From CATQHB01 sp965262595 (lineage in GTDB: Bacteria; Chloroflexota; Dehalococcoidia; Lucifugimonadales; UBA3495), in contig OZ253548.1 in the NCBI GenBank assembly GCA_965262595.1, forward strand, positions 1,674,001-1,738,000: a DNA stretch of 64,000 nt. Reading direction: 5' to 3'. Both the position numbers and the translations under genes were made by a program. The first letter of the stretch is position 1. The number at the start of each line of letters is the position of its first letter. Shown piece after piece: positions 8,190-17,446 of the stretch. A model generated the notes under the pieces. That model had not been told where the DNA came from and did not search any database. It saw nothing but the letters and a program-made list of their open reading frames with translations.

Positions 8190-9653
8190 CTACTCTACGG
8201 CTTCGACGCTTTCTCGACGCAGCTCTGCCCTGCGGGCTTTACTCCACGACTTGCGGGTCAGCCTTTGACCTAGCCCCCGCTCGATTTCACGCCATTTGCG
8301 CTCTTCGTCCGGCGTTATGAACGTTACCGCCTCTCCGGAACGGCCCATGCGGCCGGTCCGCCCCACCCGGTGGGTGAAGAGTTGCCCGGAATCCGGCAGG
8401 TCAAAGTTGATGACCTGACCGATTCCCTCAACGTCCAAACCTCGCGCCGCCACGTTGGTGGCTACCAAAATCGGAGCGGCGCCGGAACGGAAATCAATCA
8501 TCACTCGCTCTCGGGCATTTTGGCTGAGATTTCCCTGGAGCGCCGCCACCGGATAGCCCAGCAGGTCGAGTTGACTGGCCAGTTTCTTGACGCCGTGCTT
8601 GGTCTTGCCAAAAACGAGTATCGGAGCGCCGTCACGCCGGTCCAACAGCATCCGGAGAGCCTCTATCTTTTCGCTCTTCTGGATGGAATAAACCAGGTGT
8701 TCCACCGTGGGCAGAGTCTGCAGGTCTGCGTCCACTTCCACGCTTACCGGGTTCCGCAGATGTTTCTTGGCGGTTCTCGCCACCCACCCCGGAATGGTCG
8801 CCGAAAATAACGCTGTCTGCCGTTGGGAGGGAGTCTCCCCCAGGATGGAGTCAACATCGGGAGCGAATCCACTATCCAGCATTTCGTCGGCTTCGTCCAA
8901 GACCAGAAATCGCACTGATTGCAGGTCCAGAGTGCCTTGACGCAGATGGTCCAGCGTCCGGCCCGGAGTGCCGACGATAATCTGGGCGCCGCTCTTCAAT
9001 GCGGTGTACTCCGGCCGCAACGACCGGCCACCGTACAGCAAGGTAACCCGCAGCCGCTGCGTCGCTACCAGGGCTTCTATTACTCCGGCCACCTGGATGG
9101 CCAGTTCGCGGGTGGGCACCAGCACCAGCGCCTGGGCTTTACGAATTGACGGTTCACACGCTTCGACCAGGGGCGCCGCATAGGCCAGCGTTTTCCCCGA
9201 CCCGGTGCGCGCCTGCCCAATCAAGTCCCGACCCGCCAGAAGCTGCGGGATGGACTTTTCCTGAATCGGTGTAGGGTCCGATATGTTCATTCGGGAAATA
9301 GCGGCCCTGGTTGCAACCTTAAGGCTCATTCCGGGGAAGACGGCATCGACGTCGTGCGGTCCGTCAGCCAAGGCTGCTTTCCCGGTAGCAGCAATTGCCC
9401 CATTTACGGGAGCATTGACCGGGGAAGAAAGGCCGTTGCGACGGGCCTTGAAACACCCGGAGCAGTACACCGGCCGGTCTTGAGATGGTAGGAAAGGAAC
9501 GGTGGTTAACCCATCGCAATCAGCGCAAACTGCCTCGTGGAACTGGGGGCGATTCACCTGGGTACGGTTCAATTGGGAGCGATAGGACTGATGGGTACGG
9601 TTGGATAAACGGGTAGACGTACGGGGGCGGGCAACTGGAAATTCAAAAGGCAT
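8190..9653 (-). CDS. DEAD-box ATP-dependent RNA helicase with N-terminal zinc ribbon
   Basis: A 487-residue SF2 helicase with all motifs in order: Q motif (NISDPTPIQEKS), Walker A ARTGSGKT at 148-155, PTRELA, TPGR, DEAD (DEADEM), SAT, then VATNVAARGLDVEG and HRVGRTGRMGR. It unwinds RNA duplexes, as expected in ribosome assembly or mRNA turnover. Before the helicase core lie a basic Arg/Asn/Gln-rich tail and a four-cysteine knuckle (CADC at 43-46, CSGC at 64-67), which probably binds zinc and RNA. This add-on is seen in several Chloroflexi and candidate-phylum proteins. A start site sequence TAAGGAG lies 13 bases upstream of 9653. Confidence 0.95.
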   Translation of the reverse strand: MPFEFPVARPRTSTRLSNRTHQSYRSQLNRTQVNRPQFHEAVCADCDGLTTVPFLPSQDRPVYCSGCFKARRNGLSSPVNAPVNGAIAATGKAALADGPHDVDAVFPGMSLKVATRAAISRMNISDPTPIQEKSIPQLLAGRDLIGQARTGSGKTLAYAAPLVEACEPSIRKAQALVLVPTRELAIQVAGVIEALVATQRLRVTLLYGGRSLRPEYTALKSGAQIIVGTPGRTLDHLRQGTLDLQSVRFLVLDEADEMLDSGFAPDVDSILGETPSQRQTALFSATIPGWVARTAKKHLRNPVSVEVDADLQTLPTVEHLVYSIQKSEKIEALRMLLDRRDGAPILVFGKTKHGVKKLASQLDLLGYPVAALQGNLSQNARERVMIDFRSGAAPILVATNVAARGLDVEGIGQVINFDLPDSGQLFTHRVGRTGRMGRSGEAVTFITPDEERKWREIERGLGQRLTRKSWSKARRAELRRESVEAVE

Positions 9654-9867
9654 ACGGAAGCAGACTCCTTAGTCTAAAGCGGTTACACAAGTAATTCAGC
9701 GCGGGGCGAAAAGGACTAGCAAATGAGGGCTGATGGTCCGTTGCTGTGTGAAACCCTGGCGCGCCAATAGAGCGCGACTACTAATTATAACAGATTTAAC
9801 CCGAGGGCGTATCCTGTTTCAGCCACAATTGAGGACGATTATGGCAACTTGGGTGCAATTCACCTTC

Positions 9868-10974
9868 TCAAATTGTGCTCTGAGGTGTCGCTTTCCGGTT
9901 GCCTGGAGGCGAAGTCGAGCAAGTTAATGAAGTGAACCCAAACCTCCTTAAGGATTTCAGGACTGTTTGAGACCGTTCAGCTTCACTCATGGCTGGCGCC
10001 GTCCCCGCGGGCATCCCGGTACGCCTGCCGGTGTTCTTTCGGTGTTCTTTCAAGGTTTCTGGGGCACTTTGAAGCGTCACCATCGTCTTTAGGAGGCCGA
10101 GCATCTTTACGTGAGAGACACCGATCGACGTGGCCAGGATTGCATGGCCCTCCGGCGCCAAATGGGCCAGGGTCACCGGTTCCGGTTCCCACCAGAAGGC
10201 CAGATCCACCTCAACCGGTTTCCCGTTCGCCACAAGCGAAAGCCGCCGGCGCGGAGTTCGGCCAATGCGTTCCAGGTTCCAGTCGCGGTGGATATTGCCC
10301 TTGCCCAGGTATTCCTTTCTCAGGTCGTCGCCGCCGTCGCTCATCACCAGGCAGATAATTGCTTGTAATTCTGCGGCAAAACGGTTTTCGGTAGATTCCA
10401 GGCTAGCGCCGACTCCCTGCCTCAATGTCAACGCCCGCCGCGGCACGCTCGGATCAACGCCAACGTAGAGGAAACTGACCCGGCCAACGCCGTATCCTCT
10501 CCCTCTCCTTCCAAACTCCACTTCCCGCAGGCGCATACCCAGTGGGCCACCCTCTATCCCATAAACCGGAAAGCCGATGCGGGCCAGGAGGAGCGATAAA
10601 TCGGCCTGCCGTCCTGCGTCTTCAAAGGGCGTACGCCTTCGGGCCAGGCTCCATCTCAATCGAGACAGCAGCCTTTGGGGGAAGTTATCGGTAATCGAGT
10701 CGTAGGGAATGGTGCTTTCCAAAGAGTAATGGGTCCCACACCTTTGACAAAAGCTATTTTCGTCGTCAGTCCATTGGCGTAGATGGAAACTAGAGAAGCG
10801 CCCTTTCGGTATCCACTTCAGCCGCCGCCGCCGCCTTTTAAGGGGATGGTCGCTGACGGGACGCCGCCGGCCCAATTGCCGGCGCAATGATTCGAGCATA
10901 CGGACCGGGTCATTTGCTAAGTGATCCGCATGGTCTGCCTCCCAGCGGTACAGCATTGTGGTCCCCATGCCCAA
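9868..10974 (-). CDS. Hypothetical protein
   Basis: No family recognised. The open frame is 368 residues long with a very basic early stretch (six Arg/Lys near residue 50), one FCQRCGTHY motif that could be half of a zinc site, and a central region with alternating hydrophobic pattern (RVSFLYVGVDPS, AELQAIICLVMSDGGDD). No membrane segment or signal peptide is seen. The last ~60 residues are low in hydrophobic content and may not belong to the native protein. Coding is plausible from length and codon pattern, but no ribosome site decides the start. Confidence 0.5.
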   Translation of the reverse strand: MGMGTTMLYRWEADHADHLANDPVRMLESLRRQLGRRRPVSDHPLKRRRRRLKWIPKGRFSSFHLRQWTDDENSFCQRCGTHYSLESTIPYDSITDNFPQRLLSRLRWSLARRRTPFEDAGRQADLSLLLARIGFPVYGIEGGPLGMRLREVEFGRRGRGYGVGRVSFLYVGVDPSVPRRALTLRQGVGASLESTENRFAAELQAIICLVMSDGGDDLRKEYLGKGNIHRDWNLERIGRTPRRRLSLVANGKPVEVDLAFWWEPEPVTLAHLAPEGHAILATSIGVSHVKMLGLLKTMVTLQSAPETLKEHRKNTGRRTGMPAGTAPAMSEAERSQTVLKSLRRFGFTSLTCSTSPPGNRKATPQSTI

Positions 10975-11097
10975 CGCCCCGCCGCATCTATGTCAGCGGG
11001 TATTTTGCTCCGCGCCAACCGGCTCATGCACGTCCTCTCACTCCAAAAGACAACATCTCGCGCCGGAGTCGAACCGCCCCCTGGTCCTGCAATCAGA

Positions 11098-11134
11098 AGA
11101 GCCGGCTGTTGGATGAGTTCCAACAGCCGGCTCT
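11098..11134 (-). terminator. 16-bp perfect hairpin, terminator of the FMN oxidoreductase gene
   Basis: The arms AGAGCCGGCTGTTGGA and TCCAACAGCCGGCTCT pair without mismatch around a 5-base loop. The hairpin lies 25 bases after the stop codon of the minus-strand luciferase-like gene and is followed on that strand by TTCTGATT. The stem is unusually long and perfect for a simple terminator. Confidence 0.75.
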
Positions 11135-11158
11135 ACACTTTAGGGTTTGGGAGCGCGG

Positions 11159-12424
11159 TTAGTCGTCCCCGGCAACCGCCTCGGGGGTTCTCTCTTCAAC
11201 GGCGTCACTTATGGGCAGGCCGGTCTTGGTGTCAACCTCAAAGGGACTCTTCAAGTCCAGCTCCTTGGCCATCTCGCGCACCGCCGGAATCACCTCCTGA
11301 CCCATCAAACGCAGGCTGCGCATCTGGTCTTCGTGGCTCATCGCGCCGTCGCCGTCCCAGAAGAAGACGCTGCCGGGCCGCAGGTACTCCAGTACGTGGC
11401 GAATCTTGGGCAGTATCGTTTTGGGCGTACCGGAGATGATACTGTAATCCGCAGCCTGTTCCTCGTAGGGGCGGCGGTTGGTGCCAAAGCGGCCCGCCGG
11501 ACCGAAGGACGTGGCGGATAGCCGCCGCGAGGTGCGGGAAGTATGTCCCGGCAGGTTCATAATGGCGGGGTTGACCTGGCCCTCATTGCCGGACAGGAAG
11601 GGGTTGCTGACGCCGGAAAGGTATTTGCGGCCCACTTCCTCGGCCTTTTCCTCGGTCTCATCCACGTGGACTTTCCACAGATAGGCTACGTTCTGCGTCC
11701 CCGACTTGTGGCCGAACTCGGCGGCGGTTTCGTGATAAAGCTGGAAAGCCTCCTTGGTTGGCTCCAGCTTGGTGGCCAGCAACACCAGCGGGTAGGCTTT
11801 TTCGGCGGTCCACTTCACGGTCTCAACGCTAACGGTGGACGGAATCCAGATGGGCGGGTGGGGCTGCTGCAGGGGCCGCGCCCAAGGGTTGACGTAGCGG
11901 TAATGGTAGTGCTTACCCTCCCAGCGGAAGGGGCCGGGAGTAGTCCAGGCCTTGATCAGGAAGTCGTGGGCCTCCTCAAAACGCTCCCGATTGAAGTGGG
12001 GCGGAGCGTTGTGGGAGTAGCTCTCCCGACCGCCGCCTCGGACGAAGCCAGATACCAGGCGACCATGAGAAATCATGTCGATCATGGCAAGTTGTTCCGC
12101 CAGCCACAGGGGGTCATCCCAGATGGGCAAGACGTTGCCCAGGATGATAATCTTGGCCTTGTTGGTGATGCGGGCCAGGATTGACGCGCCGACGTTGGTG
12201 ACGCCCTGCATACAGAAGGGCGTGCTGTGATGCTCGTTGAGCATCAGGGCGTCAAATCCCATCTCTTCGGCGTAAACTTTCTCGTCCAGGTAACGGTTGT
12301 ACAGATGCGCGCCGACGCTGGGATTGTAGTGCTCGTTACTGATGCTCAGGTCGGTGGACTGAGTTCCCATCAAGCCGGAACTATCGTCCTGCCAGGGTTG
12401 TTCCGTAAAATGGCCGATTAGCAT
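11159..12424 (-). CDS. Luciferase-like (LLM class) flavin-dependent oxidoreductase 1
   Basis: A 421-residue bacterial-luciferase-fold (TIM barrel) enzyme. Diagnostic segments are EEMGFDALMLNEHH, LARITNKAKIIILGNVLP, LAEQLAMIDMISHGRL and SGFVRGGGRESY, the usual FMN-binding and oligomer-contact regions of FMNH2-dependent monooxygenases. Such enzymes hydroxylate, desulfonate or open small organic substrates with reduced flavin and O2; the substrate here is unknown. No flavin reductase is adjacent. GAGG lies upstream of the ATG at 12424. A strong hairpin ends the transcript. This is one of three paralogues in the window. Confidence 0.9.
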   Translation of the reverse strand: MLIGHFTEQPWQDDSSGLMGTQSTDLSISNEHYNPSVGAHLYNRYLDEKVYAEEMGFDALMLNEHHSTPFCMQGVTNVGASILARITNKAKIIILGNVLPIWDDPLWLAEQLAMIDMISHGRLVSGFVRGGGRESYSHNAPPHFNRERFEEAHDFLIKAWTTPGPFRWEGKHYHYRYVNPWARPLQQPHPPIWIPSTVSVETVKWTAEKAYPLVLLATKLEPTKEAFQLYHETAAEFGHKSGTQNVAYLWKVHVDETEEKAEEVGRKYLSGVSNPFLSGNEGQVNPAIMNLPGHTSRTSRRLSATSFGPAGRFGTNRRPYEEQAADYSIISGTPKTILPKIRHVLEYLRPGSVFFWDGDGAMSHEDQMRSLRLMGQEVIPAVREMAKELDLKSPFEVDTKTGLPISDAVEERTPEAVAGDD

Positions 12425-12677
12425 ATCAACACCTCAAGGGAAGGTAGCGTTGGGGCCGGGGGATTGCGGGCAGTTTAGCATTGGGGGGTGGGGGTTGGCA
12501 AGGTTGGGAAAAATTGCATTTCCCTACCATTTCCGCTCATTTTCAGCCATTTCCCATTTGCCACTGTGCGGTGGGAGAAGCGCGGGGTTGGAAAGGGTTG
12601 TAGGTATTCATAGATATTATGGTAGGCGGGGGTTATGCGGGTTGGCAAGGGGCGGGGGATTTGGGTAAGGAAAGGGT

Positions 12678-15212
12678 TTACGTCGAGTAAACCCCTTCCA
12701 GGCCAACCATAGTTTCGGGAAACTCATTCGCGTTGAACACCAGGCGGAAGGTGCCTTTTACCGGCCCGTCCTTGATGGTCATACTTCCGGCGTTAAAGGC
12801 GTTTTGCAGTATTTCCAATACCTTCTGTTTATATTCCGTATCTGAGTAGCCCCGCAGATGTTCCCCTTTAGTTTCAAAGACTAACACATGAGGCTGGACG
12901 CCATTTCGTCCTGCCATTGCTACGAAATCGGGCCAGATGCGTTCCTGCCGCCAGCCCCGCAGATAATAGTCGCCCCGCTGCCGGACGGCCACCCGGTGCC
13001 ACCATTTCAACGCCTTCTGTTCGTCCAGGTACAAAGCGAAGTTGCGTTCCAGGTCGCTGTCAAACTCCCGGTCAAATACCGGTTCAAAGAGGCTTAACTG
13101 TAGCTGTTGCCCGTACTTGGTCAGGGGCGCATCCAGGCGGCGAATATCAATCTCGTAAGATTCCTTCATACGGAAGTTGGGGCGGCCGGCCTGTAAGTCG
13201 AAGGAAAGTTCGTTATTCTTGAGTTTAGCCTGGAAAGCCTGCTGCGCCTGCAAATCAAGAGAAGTGACAACTCCGTCTCGAAGTCGCCAGGCGATGTAGG
13301 AACGCCGGTCGTGAATGTCTGCGTCGCTGCTGCCCGACTGCCGCCACCGATTAACCATTTCCTGGGCCAGCCGTGTAGCCTGCCAGGGATTTGGGACGAC
13401 GTCGGAAATCCGGCGGGCGAACCAGGAGATTAAAAGCGTCTTGTCGATAAACAGTTCCTGGTCGGCGTGAAAGATTGTGGGGGTTTCGCCAACATCAACG
13501 GTTGCCGTTTGCAGCCGGGCGCGGTCGGGCATCGTTTCCTGCTGTTCCGGCACTTTCAAGGCGGCCCAATCAATGGCCGGGAGGATGTGTCGTTGGTAAT
13601 CCAACTCAGTCCATTTCCCGCCGTCCTGGTGCAGCACCTTCGGCAGGAAGATATTTTCGCCCCGGAACTTCTCGCGCCGGTTTACTGTAATCCGCTCCCA
13701 ATCGCCCCCTTGTGTGATTACCTCTCCGCTTAACCCGGTCAAGCCTTCCGATTCCAGACCCTGCTGAACTTGGGTTACCGCCTGACCGACGCCGGTGTTC
13801 CAGCAATGGACGTAGCACTGGTCCAGCCGCGCAACGCCGGTGCGCTGGGCGTAGGGTTGGCGCAGAACCCGCCCGACCAACTGGGTTATGGCGCGCTGGG
13901 CGGTGGTGTTGTCCAGCATTACCAACAGGTAGGCGAAAGAGCAGTCCCAGCCCTCCATCAAGGCGGCCCTGGTTATAATCCAACGCACTTGGGAGAGTTC
14001 GGAAAGCAGGTCAAGGCCCGATAACTCATCCATTTCGGACGATTTGACCGCCACAGCCTCGGCAGGAACCCCCAGGTTGTTAACCAGGTATTCTCTCACA
14101 TGCTCAGCATGAACCCGCTCCCCATCCCGCTGGTCAGCGCCGGTTCGCTCCACCCGAACCACGGCAATGGGCCGGATGTAACGGCCCCCGTTATGCTGCA
14201 ACGCTTGGGCATCCGCCGCCAACCGTTCCAGCTCATCGTGGGCTTGGGCCAGGGTGTGCTGCCATTCCGTATTAGTGAAGGAACTGACCTGCACCGGCAG
14301 CTTAATCATTTCCTCGGTCTTGAGTTCGACGCCGGTAATGTCCACCAACAGGTTGCTGATGCCGCCGTTGGGCGTGGCGGATAGTTCAATTACCAGGCTG
14401 GGGTCGAGGCGGTTGACGGAACGGACAAATTCCTGATTGACGCCGGCGGTTTTGGACCCGTAGGCTTTATGGGCTTCGTCCAGCACTACCACCGGGCGGA
14501 GCATCTTGAACAGGTTAAAAAGGCTGTGTCTTACCGGCCCATCGTCCGCAGTCCGTTCCAGGTCCGGGTGTTGTTCCAGCAGCCGGCCATCGCCCAGCAG
14601 GTCGTCGCCGTCGGGAAAAAAGGTGGGATACCGCCCGGAATCGCGGAACATCCGCAGAAAGTCCCGGCCCTTTTGCCGGTTGGCCGCCGGCAGCATTAAC
14701 AGCATTACGCACAGGTAGCTGGCAACATCGCCGGAGGTGAATTGGTCGTCCTTTTCCAGCAGCTTGAACGTACCGTCTCTGTCTGGTTCCAGCATTTCCC
14801 GGTAGGGGTGTTCCCGGTTGCGCAAGGCCGCTTTGGTCTGTTCATAAATGGCCCGGGTGGGGGTTATCCACAGAACCAACCCGGTCTGCCGGTTCAGCCT
14901 TTTCAGGGCGGCGGCGGCCAGCAGCGTCTTGCCCCCGCCGGTGGGCACCTTGAAACAGACGTGGGCGATGGGCCGCACGGCATCGTCGGTTCGGCTGACG
15001 TACTCCCCGGCGTTTTGGGCCACGCCGCCGGCTTCCTTCAACCGCTGCCAGGCCGTTTTCGGGAAGTTGCGAATATCGTCGGGAACTTCCATACCGACGC
15101 CCTGCAACGCCGCTATACCCGTCTCCGACTGCTGGCGGGCCTGTTCCAGTGCCTCAAGCCAGCGGGAGAAGGCGTTAAGCGTAGTTTCCTGGTAGTCCTT
15201 CAGTTCGAACAT
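12678..15212 (-). CDS. res: Type III restriction-modification system, restriction (Res) subunit
   Basis: An 844-residue SF2 helicase-nuclease. The ATPase core has Walker A VPTGGGKT (about 89-96), DEAH at 245-248 (VVLDEAHKAYG), SATPN and a late motif VI-like AITQLVGRVLRQP. The C-terminus carries a PD-(D/E)xK-like nuclease: Asp in RIWPDFVAMAG and a Glu-x-Lys in LVFETKGEH. This is the Res layout, which cleaves DNA after ATP-driven communication between two head-to-head sites. It lies downstream of mod on the same strand, separated from it by hicB/hicA. GGGAAACAG precedes the ATG at 15212. All motifs look intact. Confidence 0.93.
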   Translation of the reverse strand: MFELKDYQETTLNAFSRWLEALEQARQQSETGIAALQGVGMEVPDDIRNFPKTAWQRLKEAGGVAQNAGEYVSRTDDAVRPIAHVCFKVPTGGGKTLLAAAALKRLNRQTGLVLWITPTRAIYEQTKAALRNREHPYREMLEPDRDGTFKLLEKDDQFTSGDVASYLCVMLLMLPAANRQKGRDFLRMFRDSGRYPTFFPDGDDLLGDGRLLEQHPDLERTADDGPVRHSLFNLFKMLRPVVVLDEAHKAYGSKTAGVNQEFVRSVNRLDPSLVIELSATPNGGISNLLVDITGVELKTEEMIKLPVQVSSFTNTEWQHTLAQAHDELERLAADAQALQHNGGRYIRPIAVVRVERTGADQRDGERVHAEHVREYLVNNLGVPAEAVAVKSSEMDELSGLDLLSELSQVRWIITRAALMEGWDCSFAYLLVMLDNTTAQRAITQLVGRVLRQPYAQRTGVARLDQCYVHCWNTGVGQAVTQVQQGLESEGLTGLSGEVITQGGDWERITVNRREKFRGENIFLPKVLHQDGGKWTELDYQRHILPAIDWAALKVPEQQETMPDRARLQTATVDVGETPTIFHADQELFIDKTLLISWFARRISDVVPNPWQATRLAQEMVNRWRQSGSSDADIHDRRSYIAWRLRDGVVTSLDLQAQQAFQAKLKNNELSFDLQAGRPNFRMKESYEIDIRRLDAPLTKYGQQLQLSLFEPVFDREFDSDLERNFALYLDEQKALKWWHRVAVRQRGDYYLRGWRQERIWPDFVAMAGRNGVQPHVLVFETKGEHLRGYSDTEYKQKVLEILQNAFNAGSMTIKDGPVKGTFRLVFNANEFPETMVGLEGVYST

Positions 15213-15223
15213 TCTGTTTCCCG

Positions 15224-15436
15224 TCAGAGAGTGGCGCAGAACTGTGCCACGGTGAGGCCGGAAGAGCGAATCAGACTGCGCAAGGTTCCTTTTGCTACTG
15301 TTGAGTGATCCGGCACGGATAGCGTGGTTATTTCTCCGGGCTTGGTCATAATTATATGGCTGCTCCGCTGCCGAGCTACATTCCGGCCAAAGCGCTCAAA
15401 GTTGCGCACCACTTGCAACCCGCTCAGTACCGGCAA
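15224..15436 (-). CDS. hicA: HicA-type mRNA interferase toxin
   Basis: A 70-residue protein with the HicA double-stranded-RNA-binding-like fold: VLSGLQVVRNFERFG, then RQRSSHIIM, where His at residue 27 is the catalytic position in the (G/S)SH motif, then LSVPDHSTVAKGTLRSLIRSSGLT. HicA cleaves mRNA and is neutralised by HicB. It begins (TTG) nine bases after the hicB stop codon, in the less common order antitoxin then toxin. Only 11 bases separate it from res, so the pair is transcribed within the type III R-M operon. Confidence 0.88.
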   Translation of the reverse strand: MPVLSGLQVVRNFERFGRNVARQRSSHIIMTKPGEITTLSVPDHSTVAKGTLRSLIRSSGLTVAQFCATL

Positions 15437-15444
15437 TGGCGGTA

Positions 15445-15651
15445 TCAGAGCGTGACTTCCACTTGTTGCGTTTCGATGGTCAACGGCAACCCCTGTTCGG
15501 CCCTTACTTCCAAGCAGAGGGCGATGGCCTCCCGGATGTTGGCGATGGCTTCATTCTTGCTTTCCCCTTGGCTGGCACAGCCCGGAATAGCCGGGCATTC
15601 GACAACCCAGACGCCATCTTCGTCCCGGTCTATGGTAACGGTTATCCTCAT
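15445..15651 (-). CDS. hicB: HicB-type antitoxin
   Basis: A 68-residue protein with the HicB partial RNase-H-like fold: ITVTIDRDEDGVWVVECPAI, then PGCASQGESKNEAIANIREA. This matches the short UPF0150-type HicB. No C-terminal ribbon-helix-helix or HTH domain is present, so self-repression by DNA binding is doubtful and control may come from the mod promoter. It lies 22 bases after mod and just before hicA. Confidence 0.9.
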   Translation of the reverse strand: MRITVTIDRDEDGVWVVECPAIPGCASQGESKNEAIANIREAIALCLEVRAEQGLPLTIETQQVEVTL

Positions 15652-15673
15652 CAGTAATCCTGCCTTATCCCCT

Positions 15674-17296
15674 TCAGATGCGCTGGTGGATTTGGTAGGG
15701 CAGTTGGCAAAAGGTTATGCCAAAGCCGGATAGCTCCCGTTGACCGATGTATTTGCCCGGGGCAAAGACCACCGCCTTTCGCCCTTCCGCTTGGTTGCGT
15801 TGGGCGATGCGCTCGGCCCGCTCGGCGTTGAACATCGCAGCGTGGCTGCCCAGCCATTCCAGGTCGGGCCGGTACAGCAGGTAATAGTCCTGCTCGCCGT
15901 TACGGTAAAAGAGGCCGTCATCATCCCGGGCTGCCAGGTCATCGGCCCCGGCGGAGATGCCGGAGGAAGTATGCAACACGTAGGCAGCCAAGGCCGTGTA
16001 TTCCGGCAAATGCTCCCCGGTCAGCAACCCTTCGGTGTCGATAGGTTCGCCCAAAGTGCAGTAGCTAAAAGAACCGCCCAATCCTTCCTTCAAGGAGGCA
16101 TCCCGCGCATTCGGTACGCCGTTGATTACCCGCCGCACCCGCTCGGCAGTTATGGTGTCGGCGTAGTCCTCACACTCCACCAGGATAAACTTGCGGTTGC
16201 CGCCGTCTTCTTTATTCAGGGCAAGGACAGCGTGGGCGGTTGTGCCGGACCCGGCGAAGGAATCCAGAACTATCGCATTCGGACTCCGCAGAATCTCCAT
16301 GAGAAACTTGAGCAACTTTGTTGGCTTAGGCTGTGAAAAAACTCCGCCTTCTCCAAATATCTCCCGTAGTTGCCGTGTACCTTCAGAATTGAAACCCGCT
16401 ATCTCTGGCGCAATTATGGCGTCAGGAGGTTGACCTTCTTGTACTTCGTTCAAGAATCGCTTAGCTCTCGGTTCGTTCACAGAAAAGTCAAGGCGATTGT
16501 CGGCCTCCATTTCCCGCAACCGTTCCTTTGAATAGCTAGGGTATCTACCGCTAGGAGCAGTCCACTCGACACCATTTGCAAACGTAATGGTGTAAGGCTC
16601 GTAGTAATTCCGAGCGTGGATTGGATCAAATTTATACCTACCACGTCCATCATTATCATCGTGGGGATAGTTGCTTGACTTATCTGTGACATACCGAATA
16701 TATCTTTCTCTGTCCTCTCCAAACCAAGATTTATCCTTGGCGTAAGCTAAGACATAATCAGCATTTAGGTTAAAATCCTTGCTAGAATTTCGGACCGTGT
16801 GCATAGCGCGCCGGGTAAGAACAGCGAAAAAGTTCTCTTCCCCAAACACCTCATCCATCAGCATCCGCAAGTGGTGCTGTTCGTTGTCGTCAATGGACAC
16901 GAAAATAACCCCGTCGTCGGCCAGTAGTTCTTTGAGCAACTGCAAGCGGGGCCACATCATGCACAGCCACTTGTCGTGGCGTTCCAGGTCCTCCCCGTCC
17001 ACCGGGCTTTGCTCTTTGAGCCACGCCTTCATTAAGGGGCTGTTCACCTTGTCGTTGTAAACCCAGCCTTCGTTGCCGGTGTTGTAGGGTGGGTCAATGT
17101 AGATGCACTTGACCTTGCCGGCGTAGCGGGGGAGCAGGGCTTTCAGGGCGTGGAGGTTGTCGCCGTGGATGATCAGGTTGTCATCGGCCCCGGCCGGGTT
17201 CAGGGACTTGTCGGCATCGGGAACCAGCGGTCGGTAGGGCACGGTAAGGTGATGGGCGTAGATAAACTGTTTGCCCTTGAAATCCAGCGTGGGCAT
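15674..17296 (-). CDS. mod: Type III restriction-modification system, DNA adenine methyltransferase (Mod)
   Basis: A 540-residue beta-class N6-adenine DNA methyltransferase. The catalytic motif IV DPPYNTG (68-74) precedes the SAM-binding motif I FAGSGTT (347-353), the order that defines the beta class. About 270 residues between them form the target-recognition region. Mod methylates one strand of an asymmetric site and guides Res. The ATG at 17296 is preferred over the GTG two codons upstream because AAGGAG sits five bases before it. It is the first gene of a four-gene mod-hicB-hicA-res unit. Confidence 0.93.
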   Translation of the reverse strand: MPTLDFKGKQFIYAHHLTVPYRPLVPDADKSLNPAGADDNLIIHGDNLHALKALLPRYAGKVKCIYIDPPYNTGNEGWVYNDKVNSPLMKAWLKEQSPVDGEDLERHDKWLCMMWPRLQLLKELLADDGVIFVSIDDNEQHHLRMLMDEVFGEENFFAVLTRRAMHTVRNSSKDFNLNADYVLAYAKDKSWFGEDRERYIRYVTDKSSNYPHDDNDGRGRYKFDPIHARNYYEPYTITFANGVEWTAPSGRYPSYSKERLREMEADNRLDFSVNEPRAKRFLNEVQEGQPPDAIIAPEIAGFNSEGTRQLREIFGEGGVFSQPKPTKLLKFLMEILRSPNAIVLDSFAGSGTTAHAVLALNKEDGGNRKFILVECEDYADTITAERVRRVINGVPNARDASLKEGLGGSFSYCTLGEPIDTEGLLTGEHLPEYTALAAYVLHTSSGISAGADDLAARDDDGLFYRNGEQDYYLLYRPDLEWLGSHAAMFNAERAERIAQRNQAEGRKAVVFAPGKYIGQRELSGFGITFCQLPYQIHQRI

Positions 17297-17356
17297 AGCC
17301 ACTCCTTGTGCTTATTAACTGACGGAATGATTATAACCGATATTGCAACCCCTCAC

Positions 17357-17437
17357 CTACCTGAAGAACTCCCCAACCAGCTCAATAAACCGCCCCGTCT
17401 GCTCCACCTCCGGCCTATGCCCGCAATTTTCCAGGCG
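17357..17437 (-). pseudogene. Duplicated 3' remnant of the alpha/beta hydrolase gene
   Basis: The minus strand reads NCGHRPEVEQTGRFIELVG and then EFFR and a TAG stop at 17357. This mirrors the C-terminus of the intact hydrolase next door (NCGHRPEVEHPERFIELVK, then GWFA). The nucleotide match is clear over the whole segment, except for a 9-base in-frame deletion. The catalytic His codon is retained but the rest of the gene is missing, cut just before the DUF2283 stop codon. It is a relic of a tandem duplication or of an insertion event at this spot. Confidence 0.8.
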
Positions 17438-17446
17438 GACATCAGG

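Noticed and set aside
11055..11095. On the minus strand, GGGGGCGGTTCGACTCCGGC resembles a tRNA T-arm and 3' end.
   Set aside because: No matching 5' acceptor, D-arm or anticodon arm is present upstream; the space is filled by the 16-bp terminator hairpin, and the T-stem has a G-G mismatch.
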